A stretch of DNA of 64,000 nucleotides from an uncultured Oscillospiraceae bacterium (GTDB lineage Bacteria > Bacillota > Clostridia > Oscillospirales > Oscillospiraceae), in contig CAJTSQ010000010.1 of NCBI GenBank assembly GCA_910578735.1, forward strand, positions 1-64,000, in the 5' to 3' direction. A program made the position numbers and the translations under genes. Numbering within the stretch: position 1 is the first letter of the stretch; every line of letters begins with the position of its first letter. Under the pieces are notes generated by a model, which saw only the letters and a list, made by a program, of their open reading frames with translations, ran no database searches and had not been told where the DNA came from. Below are positions 8,652-16,804 of the stretch, piece by piece.

Positions 8652-8703
8652 AATCTCACACCTCAAGACCAGTATTATCAAAATATAAATTAGAAACACA
8701 AAA

Positions 8704-8766
8704 ATTATTAAATATTAAATTTTTATTTTAATTCTTGATAATTCGACAAAAACGATTATTAAATAT
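8704..8766. promoter_or_regulatory. 12-base direct repeat upstream of an XRE gene
   Basis: ATTATTAAATAT occurs at 8704-8715 and again at 8755-8766, 51 bases apart, in the AT-rich region upstream of the XRE gene. Such direct repeats can be operators for small HTH proteins. Chance recurrence in AT-rich DNA is also possible. Confidence 0.3.
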
Positions 8767-8786
8767 GCTATTATCTATTTGCGGAC

Positions 8787-8815
8787 AAAAAAAGAGCGCC
8801 GCATCTGCGGCGCTC
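8787..8815 (-). terminator. Terminator of gap
   Basis: On the minus strand a GAGCGCCGCA/TGCGGCGCTC stem is followed by a run of T residues, 17 bases beyond the gap stop codon. Confidence 0.8.
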
Positions 8816-8831
8816 CGGAAGGGAGGCGAAA

Positions 8832-9842
8832 TTACTTGTGGTCGACGGAGTACATGTGCTTGATGAGCTCCAGAACCTTGTTGGAGTAGCCGATCTCGTT
8901 GTCGTACCAGGAGACGACCTTCACGAAGGTGTCGGTCAGGGCGATGCCGGCGTCCTTGTCGAAGATGGAGGTGCGGGGGTCGCCCAGGAAGTCGGAGGAG
9001 ACGACGGCGTCCTCAGTGTAGCCCAGGATGCCCTTCAGCTCGCCCTCGGCGGCCTTCTTCATGGCGGCGCAGATCTCCTCGTACTTGGCGGGCTTGGCCA
9101 GGTTGACGGTCAGGTCCACCACGGACACGTCCAGGGTGGGCACGCGCATGGACATACCGGTCAGCTTGCCGTTCAGCTCGGGGATAACCTTGCCGACCGC
9201 CTTGGCGGCGCCGGTGGAGGAGGGGATGATGTTGCCGGCAGCAGCGCGGCCGCCGCGCCAATCCTTCAGGGAGGGGCCGTCAACGGTCTTCTGGGTGGCG
9301 GTGGTGGAGTGAACGGTGGTCATCAGGCCGTCGGTGATGCCCCAGTTGTCGTTCAGCACCTTGGCGATGGGGGCCAGGCAGTTGGTGGTGCAGGAGGCGT
9401 TGGACACGAAGTTCATGTCGGAGGTGTACTTGTCCAGGTTGACGCCGCAGACGAACATGGGGGTGTCGTCCTTGGAGGGAGCGGACATGATGACCTTCTT
9501 GGCGCCGGCATCCAGATGGCCCTGGCTCTTCTCCTTGGTCAGGAACAGGCCGGTGGACTCCACAACATACTCAGCGCCCAGCTTGGCCCAGGGCAGGTCA
9601 GCGGGGGAGCGCTCGGCGGAGATGGGAATCTCGTGGCCGTTGACAATGATGGAGGTCTCGGTGGAGCTGATCTCAGCGTTGCAGATGCCGTGCATCGTGT
9701 CGTACTTCAGCATATAGGCCAGGTAGTCAGCGGGGCATAGGTCGTTGATCCCCACGATCTCGATCTCGGGGTGGTTCAGGCTGGCGCGGAATACCATGCG
9801 GCCGATACGGCCAAAACCATTGATGCCAACTTTGATGCTCAT
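8832..9842 (-). CDS. gap: Glyceraldehyde-3-phosphate dehydrogenase
   Basis: This 336-residue enzyme oxidises glyceraldehyde-3-phosphate to 1,3-bisphosphoglycerate with NAD in glycolysis. The Rossmann motif INGFGRIGR is at residues 7-15. The catalytic cysteine is Cys151 in SNASCTTNCLAP. The C-terminal SWYDNEIGYSNKVLEL is typical. AAGGAG precedes the ATG. The gene stands alone between its terminator and a minus-strand promoter region; pgk and tpi are not adjacent. Downstream sugar catabolism in this window that yields dihydroxyacetone phosphate would feed into this enzyme. Confidence 0.98.
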   Translation of the reverse strand: MSIKVGINGFGRIGRMVFRASLNHPEIEIVGINDLCPADYLAYMLKYDTMHGICNAEISSTETSIIVNGHEIPISAERSPADLPWAKLGAEYVVESTGLFLTKEKSQGHLDAGAKKVIMSAPSKDDTPMFVCGVNLDKYTSDMNFVSNASCTTNCLAPIAKVLNDNWGITDGLMTTVHSTTATQKTVDGPSLKDWRGGRAAAGNIIPSSTGAAKAVGKVIPELNGKLTGMSMRVPTLDVSVVDLTVNLAKPAKYEEICAAMKKAAEGELKGILGYTEDAVVSSDFLGDPRTSIFDKDAGIALTDTFVKVVSWYDNEIGYSNKVLELIKHMYSVDHK

Positions 9843-10219
9843 GTTGCATAACTCCTTTTTTTATTCAAATATCCGCAGCGGACCTGCGGGTTTTGGTAGC
9901 TTCCATATTATATCCCAAGTCCCTTCCTTTTCCTAGTGTGTTTTTTCATAGATTTCCAAAAAATTTTCCTGAAAAATTCGCCATAGAGCAAGAGAAAGCC
10001 CCCTTTTTCCCCGGCGCGGGGCTGTTTTGTGTGAGCCTGCCGCCGTGCCGGCTCTTTTTTCGACCGAGCTCGACATTTTCTATTGTCGCCCTGGGAAATA
10101 TTTGCTATACTGTTGCTTGTGTTATCGCCCAGACTTTGGCATATGCTATGAGGCGGAAAAAACAGGGGGCTTCCCTGATCCCGGGGCGGAGGGATTCTTC
10201 CGCCAGTGAGGAGTGTTCT
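9843..10219. other. 377-base intergenic region between gap and a histidine kinase
   Basis: The region holds the divergent control signals of the two flanking genes. A TATAAT on the minus strand (9907-9912) is a likely gap -10 element without a good -35. A well-spaced plus-strand promoter lies at 10083-10111. A weak AGCCCC/GGGGCT stem lies near 9998-10024. I see no additional gene. Confidence 0.5.
10083..10111 (+). promoter_or_regulatory. Predicted promoter of the orphan histidine kinase
   Basis: TTGTCG and TATACT are 17 bases apart, placing transcription start near 10118. This rules out the upstream in-frame start codons of the following gene before that point. Confidence 0.6.
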
Positions 10220-11251
10220 ATGCTCGATTCAATACAGGCCCTGCTGGACGGGTTTCCCGATGGTGTGATCCAGGTCAGGGACGGCGTGGTGCTGGCCGCC
10301 AACGCCAGGGCCCGGCGCAGCCTGCCCTGGCTGGAGCCCGGGACGCCCATTCCCCAGGAGATTGTCCTGGCCCCGCAGGGGGCGGGCCGGTTCAGCGCGG
10401 AGGGCGTCTGCTATACCTACAGTTGTGGACTGGCCGGCGAGGACCAGGTGGTCATCTTCCGCCCTGTGGAGCGGGCTGCCCTGACCCCCCGGCAGCTGGA
10501 GGGGGTGCTTCGCCAGCTGCGGACCCTGCTGGGCGAGATTTTGGCCGAGGTGGGCCCCGCCACTGCCAACCCCGGGGACCAGGTGCCCCCGGACGCCTTT
10601 GGCAAGAGCTTTCACCGGCTGTTCCGCCTGCTGGACAATTTGGAGTATATGCGGCAGGCGGAGGAGAAGCAGGCCTTCTGCCCGGTGACGATGGACCTGG
10701 ACGGCCTCTGCCGCCACGTGACGGACAGCGCCTACCCCCTGCTGCGGGAGGCCGGGGTTGTTCTGGAGTATGAGAGCGCGGTGCGGGGCCTGCTCATCCC
10801 CGGCGACCCCGCGCTGCTGCAAAAGATGCTGCTGGGCCTGATTGCCAACGCCGCCCGGGCGGTGGGCGAGGGCCGGGTGGTGCTGGACCTGCGGGGCCGG
10901 GGGGGACGGGCCATCCTCACCGTGTCGGACAACGGTCCCCTGCCCGACAGGCGGCAGCTGGCCGCCCTGCTGGAGGAGGGGGACTGGGCGGATATCCCCC
11001 AGCCGGGCCAGGGGGCCGGGCTGGGCCTGGCCATTATCCGGGACATCGTCAGACGGCACGAGGGCACTGTGCTGGTGGACTTGGGTCAGGCCACCCCCAG
11101 CCTTGTGGTCTCCCTGCCCACCGGACCGATGGACAGCCGGATCAGGGTGCGCACCAGCTCCCTGCAGCGGGACGGGGGCCTGAACCCTGTGCTGGTGGAG
11201 CTGTCCGACGTACTCCCCGCCGGCGCGTTCAGCCTGGAGGGGCTGGATTAG
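10220..11251 (+). CDS. Orphan sensor histidine kinase-like ATPase
   Basis: The 343-residue protein has an N-terminal PAS-like sensing region (LLDGFPDGVIQVRDGVVLAA) and a C-terminal HATPase_c domain. The N box is at about residue 209 (IANAARAV), the G1 box at about 236 (SDNGP) and the G2 box at about 265 (GAGLGLA). No standard phosphoacceptor motif (H-E-L-R-x-P type) is visible; the only histidine in the expected helical region is near residue 132 (SFHRLFRLLDNLEYM). There is no membrane segment and no response regulator nearby. The start was chosen because GAGGAG lies 7 bases upstream. It may phosphorylate a distant regulator or act as a phosphatase or ATP-dependent sensor. Confidence 0.75.
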   Translation: MLDSIQALLDGFPDGVIQVRDGVVLAANARARRSLPWLEPGTPIPQEIVLAPQGAGRFSAEGVCYTYSCGLAGEDQVVIFRPVERAALTPRQLEGVLRQLRTLLGEILAEVGPATANPGDQVPPDAFGKSFHRLFRLLDNLEYMRQAEEKQAFCPVTMDLDGLCRHVTDSAYPLLREAGVVLEYESAVRGLLIPGDPALLQKMLLGLIANAARAVGEGRVVLDLRGRGGRAILTVSDNGPLPDRRQLAALLEEGDWADIPQPGQGAGLGLAIIRDIVRRHEGTVLVDLGQATPSLVVSLPTGPMDSRIRVRTSSLQRDGGLNPVLVELSDVLPAGAFSLEGLD

Positions 11252-11291
11252 AGAAAATGGGGCCCTGAATGGGGCCCTGAGAAAATTTTTC

Positions 11292-11319
11292 TTGACATTT
11301 CTCCCGATTCAGGTATAAT
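11292..11319 (+). promoter_or_regulatory. Strong promoter of the rpsF operon
   Basis: TTGACA and TATAAT are separated by 16 bases, about 90 bases upstream of rpsF. Two copies of GGGGCCCTGA just before it may form the terminator of the kinase gene. Confidence 0.75.
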
Positions 11320-11321
11320 AA

Positions 11322-11408
11322 TTGAGCCCGTCTTCGTGAGCGGAGGCGGGATAATCCTTGCTCCCGGCCGGAAGCCGGGGGCCATATGTCCATAAGGAGG
11401 TGCGAAAC
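11322..11408 (+). promoter_or_regulatory. Leader of rpsF, possible S6:S18 binding RNA
   Basis: The roughly 85-base 5' leader folds in part into a GC-rich hairpin (CCCGG...CCGGG at about 11361-11379) just before the AAGGAGG ribosome binding site of rpsF. Autoregulatory leaders bound by the S6:S18 complex are known upstream of this operon in many bacteria. I infer the function from position only; the CCG bulge diagnostic of that RNA was not verified. Confidence 0.35.
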
Positions 11409-11705
11409 ATGGCAAAAATCAACGCGAACTATGAGGCTCTGTATATCCTGAAGCCCGACCTGAGCGAGGAGCAGACCGCCGCTCTGGTGGAGCGGTTCAA
11501 GGGCGTAGTGGAGGCCAACGGAACGGTGTCCGAGGTCAACGAGTGGGGCAAGCGCCGGCTGGCCTACCCCATCCAGGACCTGATGGAGGGCTACTATGTG
11601 CTGATGACCTTCACCGCCGCCGCCGCCGTCCCCGCTGAGCTGGACCGTATTTTCCGGATCACCGACGGCGTGATGCGCTCTATGATCGTCTGCAAGGACG
11701 AGTAA
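11409..11705 (+). CDS. rpsF: 30S ribosomal protein S6
   Basis: The 98-residue protein binds the central domain of 16S rRNA as a heterodimer with S18. It begins MAKINANYEALYILKPDLSEEQ and has the conserved EWGKRRLAYPIQ segment. I used the ATG preceded by AAGGAGGTG rather than an upstream in-frame start in the leader. It is the first gene of rpsF-ssb-rpsR, the standard bacterial order. Confidence 0.97.
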   Translation: MAKINANYEALYILKPDLSEEQTAALVERFKGVVEANGTVSEVNEWGKRRLAYPIQDLMEGYYVLMTFTAAAAVPAELDRIFRITDGVMRSMIVCKDE

Positions 11706-11718
11706 GGGGGAGCGGCAT

Positions 11719-12213
11719 GTGCTGAACAAAATTTTTATTATGGGCCGCCTCACCCGGGACCCCGAGCTGCGGCGCACCCAGACCGGCACTCCGGTGGCCT
11801 CCTTCACCCTGGCCGTTGACCGGGATTTTCGGGACAAAGCCACCGGCGAGCGCGCCACCGATTTCATCGACGTGGTGGCCTGGCGCCAAACCGCCGAGTT
11901 TGTCAGCCGCTACTTCTCCAAGGGCCGTTCGGCCGTGGTAGAGGGCCGGCTCCAGATTCGGGACTGGACCGACAAGGAGGGCGGCAAGCGCCGCTCCGCC
12001 GAGGTCATCGCGGACAACATCTATTTTGGCGATTCCAAGCGGGACGGTGACGGCGGGGGGAGCTATTCCACCGGCTATCACCAGGGCGGTCAGGGCGGCG
12101 GCTATCCCGCACCCCAGCCCCCCGCAGACCCCTTCGGCGGCTACGGCGCCCCCCCTGCGGACGGCGACCAGTTTGCTGAACTCGCTACTGACGACGGCGA
12201 CCTGCCGTTTTGA
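11719..12213 (+). CDS. ssb: Single-stranded DNA-binding protein
   Basis: SSB coats single-stranded DNA in replication and repair. The 164-residue product has the OB-fold domain in residues 1-105 (NKIFIMGRLTRDPELRRTQTG, FIDVVAWRQTAEFVSRYFSKG). A flexible Gly/Pro/Gln-rich tail follows, ending in the acidic tip DDGDLPF that recruits partner proteins. The start is a GTG with GGGGGAG upstream, 13 bases after rpsF. It lies between rpsF and rpsR as in most Firmicutes. Confidence 0.96.
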   Translation: MLNKIFIMGRLTRDPELRRTQTGTPVASFTLAVDRDFRDKATGERATDFIDVVAWRQTAEFVSRYFSKGRSAVVEGRLQIRDWTDKEGGKRRSAEVIADNIYFGDSKRDGDGGGSYSTGYHQGGQGGGYPAPQPPADPFGGYGAPPADGDQFAELATDDGDLPF

Positions 12214-12250
12214 CTTTGACCGATAACGGTTTCAAAAGGAGGTAAATTCC

Positions 12251-12496
12251 ATGGCTATGGAACGGGATAACAGAGCTCCCCGCGGCCGCAAGCGCCGCAA
12301 GGTCTGCGCTTTCTGCGCGGATAAGGTGGAGCAGATCGACTATAAAGACGCCGCCAAGCTGCGCCGGTTCACGTCCGAGCGGGCCAAAATCCTGCCCCGC
12401 CGCACCACCGGCACCTGCGCCATGCATCAGCGCCAGCTGACCGAGGCCATCAAGCGGGCCCGTCAGGTTGCCCTGCTGCCCTACGTCACCGATTAA
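12251..12496 (+). CDS. rpsR: 30S ribosomal protein S18
   Basis: The 81-residue basic protein contains the S18 signature (KRRKVCAFCADKVEQIDYKD, RRTTGTCAMHQRQL). The paired Cys residues in CAFC and the later Cys suggest the zinc-binding form. AAAGGAGG precedes the ATG. A strong terminator follows directly, ending the operon. Confidence 0.97.
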   Translation: MAMERDNRAPRGRKRRKVCAFCADKVEQIDYKDAAKLRRFTSERAKILPRRTTGTCAMHQRQLTEAIKRARQVALLPYVTD

Positions 12497-12506
12497 TCAG
12501 TGAAAA

Positions 12507-12542
12507 AAAGCGCCTGTTTGCTGTGCAAGCAGGCGCTTTTTG
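12507..12542 (+). terminator. Terminator of the rpsF-ssb-rpsR operon
   Basis: AAAGCGCCTG pairs with CAGGCGCTTT and is followed by TTTTT. It sits 10 bases after the rpsR stop codon. Confidence 0.85.
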
Positions 12543-12593
12543 TACCTTGCCCCTGAACGGGGGGATTTTTGATGCGCAAAGGAGGCCAAAACA

Positions 12594-13796
12594 ATGACCA
12601 TCACAGAGCAGCTCGACCGACTGGCCAAGTTCAGCAGCACGGAGGCCAACCGGGAGGGGGTGACCCGTCTGCCCTTCACGCCGGCCCAGGAGGGGGCGGC
12701 CCGGTGGCTGGCGGAGCGGATGGAGGGGTTGGGCCTGACGCCCCGGGTGGACCCCTGCGGCACTGTGGCCGGCTTTCTCCCGGGCCGGCGGGAGGAGGTC
12801 CTGATCCTAGGCTCCCACTACGACAGCGTCCCCCGTGGCGGACGGTACGACGGCTGCGCCGGAATCCTCACCGCCCTGGAGGCGGTCCGCCGGCTGAGGG
12901 CGTCGGGGGAACTGCCCCAATACTCCCTGATGGTGCTGGCCCTCAACGATGAGGAGGGGGTCCGGTTTACCGAGTCCTTCCTGTCCAGCCGCACGGCCTG
13001 CGGCGACTGGGGACCGGAGGAGTGGGCGGCAATCCACGACCGGGAGACAGGTGAGAGCCTGGCGGACCTGATGGCTGCCTCCCCCTTTCAGGGTGAGGTC
13101 ATCCGCCTGCCGGAAAAGGCAAAAGGATATTTGGAGTTTCATGTGGAGCAGGGGCCTGTTCTGGATAAGCAGGGCCTCTCCGCCGCCGTGGTGGACAGGA
13201 TCGTGGGGCTGTACCACTGCTGCTACCGCCTGCGGGGGGCCCAGAACCACGCGGGAACCACCCCCATGGACGGCCGGACCGACCCCATGCCCGTTTTTGG
13301 AGAGATAGCCGCCCGGCTGCCCGGGCTGTCCCGGGCCATTCCGGGGAGCGTGGCTACCGTCGGGTGGGTGGAGGTGGCCCCCAACGCCCCCAACGTGATT
13401 CCGGGGAGCGTAGAGTTCAGCGTTGACCTGCGCAGCGCCGATCCGGAAGGGCTGGAGGTCCTGCGGAACCGGACAGACGCTCTGGTCCGGGAGATGGCCG
13501 CCAGGGCCAGGATCGGTGTGGACCGCCGGGCGGAGGTGAGGGCTGCGCCGGTGGCCATGGACCCCGCTATGGGGGGACTGCTGGAGCGGTGCATGGTCCG
13601 GGCCGGCCTGCCGGTGTTTCACATGGACAGCGGCGCGGGGCATGACGCCCAGATTTTTGCCCAAAAGCTGCCCGCCGCCATGATCTTCGCCCCCAGCCGG
13701 GGCGGCTTGAGCCACTGCCGGGAGGAGTTCACCCGGGAGGAGGACTTGCAGCTGGCCTGCGATATCCTCCTCGGCTTTATACAGGAGGAATTTTAA
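12594..13796 (+). CDS. M20-family amidohydrolase (N-carbamoyl-L-amino acid hydrolase / allantoate amidohydrolase type)
   Basis: The 400-residue enzyme belongs to the dizinc M20 subgroup that hydrolyses carbamoyl or ureido groups. Metal ligands are visible: His75 and Asp86 in GSHYDSVPRGGRYDG and the Glu pair 120-121 in ALNDEEGVRF. HVEQGPVLDKQG near residue 183 and the C-terminal SGAGHDAQIFA are typical of the carbamoylase/allantoate amidohydrolase family rather than of peptidases. No hydantoinase, purine or permease gene is adjacent, so the exact substrate is open. The AAAGGAGG site supports the start. Its end overlaps the convergent MATE gene by 4 bases. Confidence 0.85.
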   Translation: MTITEQLDRLAKFSSTEANREGVTRLPFTPAQEGAARWLAERMEGLGLTPRVDPCGTVAGFLPGRREEVLILGSHYDSVPRGGRYDGCAGILTALEAVRRLRASGELPQYSLMVLALNDEEGVRFTESFLSSRTACGDWGPEEWAAIHDRETGESLADLMAASPFQGEVIRLPEKAKGYLEFHVEQGPVLDKQGLSAAVVDRIVGLYHCCYRLRGAQNHAGTTPMDGRTDPMPVFGEIAARLPGLSRAIPGSVATVGWVEVAPNAPNVIPGSVEFSVDLRSADPEGLEVLRNRTDALVREMAARARIGVDRRAEVRAAPVAMDPAMGGLLERCMVRAGLPVFHMDSGAGHDAQIFAQKLPAAMIFAPSRGGLSHCREEFTREEDLQLACDILLGFIQEEF

Positions 13797-15205
13797 ATGG
13801 ACATCCCTCCCGTCCCCCGCAGGGGGACGGGACGGGCCTCGGGCTGCTCCTCGGGCTGGTTGGGGTAGAGCCTGCGCAGCTTGGCGATACACAGCGCACT
13901 GGCTGGAATCAGGAACAGGTCGGCGCACACCCAGGCGGCGGGGGAAGCGAAGCAGGCGGCGGTATAGCCGAAGGCGGGCACCAGCAGCATCCCCACCCCG
14001 GTGCGGGCGGCCATCTCCAGCACCCCGGCCAGAATGGCGAAGGGGCTGAATCCCATGCCCTGGATGGAGAACCGGACGATGTTCACCAGAGACAGAGGGA
14101 AGAAGAAGGCGGACTGGATGACAATATACCGGGTGGTCAGCTGGGTGAGCAGGACCACATCCAGCTCCTTGGGGTCCAGGAAGAGCATGGCGCACCAGGG
14201 GGCGAGGCGGAGCATGGCGCCAAAGGCGACCGCTGCGTAACCGAACCCCAGCAGGGTGCAGGCGCGGATGCCCCGGCCAAGCCGGTCCAGCTTGCATCCC
14301 CCCACGTTCTGCCCGCAGTAGGTGGCCATCGTGGCCCCCATGGCGTCGAAGGGGCAGACCAGCAGCTGGACCACCTTGGCCCCCGCCGCTACAGCGGTGA
14401 CATAGAGGCTGCCCAGGGCGTTCACCGAGGACTGCAGGACGATAGATCCAATGGCGGTGATGGAGTACTGAAGCCCCATGGGGATGCCCATGGCGCACAG
14501 CACCCCGCAGGAGTGGAGATCAAATCTCCGCTCCTCTCCCGTCATGCGGAGGATGGGGTATTTTCGTATCATGTACAGCAGGCAGATTGCCCCGGATACC
14601 GCCTGGGAGGCCACCGTGGCGATGGCCGCCCCGGCTACCCCGGCGTGGAAGCCCAGGATCAGGGTAAAGTCCAGGACGATGTTCAGGCAGGAGGACAGGG
14701 CCAGAAAGTATACCGGCGTCCTGCTGTCCCCCAGGGAGCGGATGATTCCGGCCAGCAGGTTGTACAGAAAGGTGGCGGGGATGCCCATAAAGATGACGAA
14801 AATATAGGCATAGGCATCGTGGAAGATGTCAGCCGGGGTGAGCATCGCCGTCAAAATCTGGCGGCAAAGCAGGCCGGTGGCGGCGGTGAGAACCACCGCG
14901 AAAATTATCGCCAGGTAGGCGGCGTTGGCCACGTAGCGGCGCATCTTGGAGAGCTCGCTGGCCCCCATCCGCTGGGCTACCGGGATGGCAAAGCCGCTGC
15001 ACACCCCCATGCAGAACCCGATGACAAAAAAGTTGATGGAGCCGGTGGAGCCCACCGCCGCCAGGGCGGAGGCCCCCAGCAGTTTGCCAACAATCATGGC
15101 GTCCACCAGGTTATACAGCTGCTGGAACAGCATCCCGAACAGGGTGGGCAGAGCGAAGCCTGCAATCAAACGCATCGGGCTGCCGGATGTCAGGTCTTTG
15201 GTCAT
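13793..15205 (-). CDS. MATE-family multidrug/metabolite exporter
   Basis: This 470-residue protein has about 12 hydrophobic segments in two similar halves, as in MATE antiporters that export cationic drugs or metabolites using Na+ or H+. The N-terminal block PMRLIAGFALPTLFGMLFQQLYNLVDAMIVG, here split by the first helix, is characteristic. The ATG start is favoured because GGAAGG sits 11 bases upstream, whereas an earlier in-frame GTG touches that site. It is convergent with the M20 hydrolase, and the two stop codons overlap. Substrate cannot be deduced. Confidence 0.92.
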   Translation of the reverse strand: MTKDLTSGSPMRLIAGFALPTLFGMLFQQLYNLVDAMIVGKLLGASALAAVGSTGSINFFVIGFCMGVCSGFAIPVAQRMGASELSKMRRYVANAAYLAIIFAVVLTAATGLLCRQILTAMLTPADIFHDAYAYIFVIFMGIPATFLYNLLAGIIRSLGDSRTPVYFLALSSCLNIVLDFTLILGFHAGVAGAAIATVASQAVSGAICLLYMIRKYPILRMTGEERRFDLHSCGVLCAMGIPMGLQYSITAIGSIVLQSSVNALGSLYVTAVAAGAKVVQLLVCPFDAMGATMATYCGQNVGGCKLDRLGRGIRACTLLGFGYAAVAFGAMLRLAPWCAMLFLDPKELDVVLLTQLTTRYIVIQSAFFFPLSLVNIVRFSIQGMGFSPFAILAGVLEMAARTGVGMLLVPAFGYTAACFASPAAWVCADLFLIPASALCIAKLRRLYPNQPEEQPEARPVPLRGTGGMSI

Positions 15206-15332
15206 GCAGAGAGGCACCTTCCTTCAGAAAAGCTTCGAACCATTATAGCCGCCCGGCCCCGGTCTGACTAGCGGCTTTTTGACGGTTTTGAACCCGATAT
15301 GCGGCGGTATTTTCATCAAAATACAGCAGTGC

Positions 15333-15373
15333 GAAAAACAGCCCCCGCAGAACCGGATGGTTCTGCGGGGGCT
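15333..15373 (-). terminator. Terminator of the ribokinase-like gene
   Basis: A perfect 15-bp stem (AGCCCCCGCAGAACC with its complement, four-base loop) is followed on the minus strand by TTTTT. Confidence 0.85.
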
Positions 15374-15392
15374 CGCTTGCGGTTTGAGAAGC

Positions 15393-16307
15393 TCAGTGGA
15401 CCTGAGGAACTTCCAGAGTGCCCTCGGACAGTGCCGCGTCCACCTCCGCCTTCAGGGGGACGGAGTCGGCGGCGCCGGCCCGGCCCACGCACAGGGCGCT
15501 GGCCGCGGTGGCCAGGCGGAGGCAGTCGGGGATGGCCAGGCCGTGGAGTACGCCATACATGAAGTAGCCGCTGAAGGTGTCGCCGGCGGCGGTGGTGTCC
15601 ACCGCTTTGACGGAACAGATGCCGATGGCATACTGCTTTCCCGCATAGAGACAGACCGCCCCCCGGCTGCCCAGGGTGAGCAGGATGCTCATGTGGGGAT
15701 ACTTCCGGCTCAGGACGGAGAGGATCTCCTCCTCCGGGCAGTTGCCGGCCAGCTGCTGGCCCTCCACTTCGTTGACAATGAGCCAGTCTACCAGGGACAG
15801 GTCGCACTGGTGGACCTGCTCGTCCATGGGGGCGGCGTTGAAGAAGATGGGCAGGCCCCGCTTGTGGGCGGTCTCGATGACGTAGGGGAGCAGGTTGATT
15901 TCATTTTGCAGCAGGACGGCGCCGTCCTGGCCAAAGGCGTCAAAGATGCCGTCGATGATCTCCTCGGTGAGCATCCGGTTGGTGCCGCCGTAGAGCAAGA
16001 TGCAGTTCTGGCCCTGGCTGTTCACCTGGATTACGGTGTGCCCGCCCTTGCCGGGAACCTGGCGGATCAGGCTGGTGTTTACCCCGTTCTCCTTCAGCTT
16101 GTCCAGCAGCATCCCGCCGTCCTCGCCAATCAGGCCGGCGTGCCACACCTCGTTGCCCGCCCGCACGGCGGCAATGGACTGATTCAGTCCCTTTCCGCCG
16201 CAGAAGAGAGACAGCTCCTGAGAGAGCTTGGTCTCGCCGGGCAGAAGGAACGTGTCCACCTTATATACATTATCGACATTCATGGACCCCAAGTTTAAAA
16301 CTTTCAT
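15393..16307 (-). CDS. PfkB-family sugar kinase, ribokinase-like
   Basis: The 304-residue enzyme is an ATP-dependent sugar kinase of the ribokinase family. The N-terminal substrate motif NVDNVYKVDTFLLPGET and FCGGKGLNQSIAA match ribokinase. The C-terminal anion hole is in VDTTAAGDTFSGYF, with the catalytic Asp in AAGD, and GRAGAADSVP resembles the monovalent-cation loop of ribokinases. It is divergent from a ribose-type ABC importer 500 bases away and could phosphorylate the same imported pentose. Substitution of the usual DTTGAGD by DTTAAGD is still common in this family. Substrate identity is inferred. Confidence 0.85.
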   Translation of the reverse strand: MKVLNLGSMNVDNVYKVDTFLLPGETKLSQELSLFCGGKGLNQSIAAVRAGNEVWHAGLIGEDGGMLLDKLKENGVNTSLIRQVPGKGGHTVIQVNSQGQNCILLYGGTNRMLTEEIIDGIFDAFGQDGAVLLQNEINLLPYVIETAHKRGLPIFFNAAPMDEQVHQCDLSLVDWLIVNEVEGQQLAGNCPEEEILSVLSRKYPHMSILLTLGSRGAVCLYAGKQYAIGICSVKAVDTTAAGDTFSGYFMYGVLHGLAIPDCLRLATAASALCVGRAGAADSVPLKAEVDAALSEGTLEVPQVH

Positions 16308-16344
16308 AGATACAGCAGCCTCCCGTCAAAGATGTTCTGCATTT

Positions 16345-16373
16345 AAGATAACAGAAATTGGGGTGGAGTGCAA
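16345..16373 (-). promoter_or_regulatory. Predicted promoter of the ribokinase-like gene
   Basis: On the minus strand TTGCAC and TATCTT are separated by 17 bases, about 40 bases upstream of the start codon. Confidence 0.5.
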
Positions 16374-16723
16374 TGCCTTCGAAATGTGGATTTATGTGGG
16401 AATTGTGGGATTTACAGGAGGGAAGACAGCTGGGTGAGGAGAAAACCGGGGCGGCTGACCGCGCTGAACCTGTCCGCCCGAGAGGGGGAGAGAGGGAGGA
16501 GGACAAAAAAATATTGGACAAAATATGTGGAAACAGGCCGGATATTACCTGGAAAATCCTGATAAAATGGGGGAAAAACGGCCTGCCGGCCGGGAGGAGG
16601 GCGGACAAAAATCCAGAAATCGAACGGGCAGAGAGGGGGGTGAAAAATAGACAAAAGGATGACATTTAATTTGTTGGAAAAGCTGAAAATTAACATTTTG
16701 CAACAAAAGGCCATGTCTTGCTC

Positions 16724-16752
16724 TTGTTTTTTCGGTGGTCATGTTGTATAAT
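16724..16752 (+). promoter_or_regulatory. Predicted promoter of the ABC importer operon
   Basis: TTGTTT and a perfect TATAAT are separated by 17 bases, about 50 bases upstream of the binding-protein gene. Confidence 0.6.
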
Positions 16753-16804
16753 TGCCGCAAACAAAAGTCCTGTGCTTTTGTAAAAAAATCTGAGGAGGAA
16801 CAAA

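Larger units (their letters stand above)
16308..16804. other. 497-base divergent control region
   Basis: No gene is visible. The region separates the ribokinase-like gene from the ABC importer operon. It holds a minus-strand promoter near the kinase and a plus-strand promoter near the importer. The centre (about 16420-16640) is purine-rich with many GGAG/GAGG runs and has no coding character in any frame. It is long enough to hold regulator sites, but I find no obvious dyad. Confidence 0.5.

Noticed and set aside
9893..10219. N-terminal extension of the histidine kinase
   Set aside because: A good promoter with predicted start near 10118 and the ribosome binding site before 10220 make the upstream in-frame starts unlikely.
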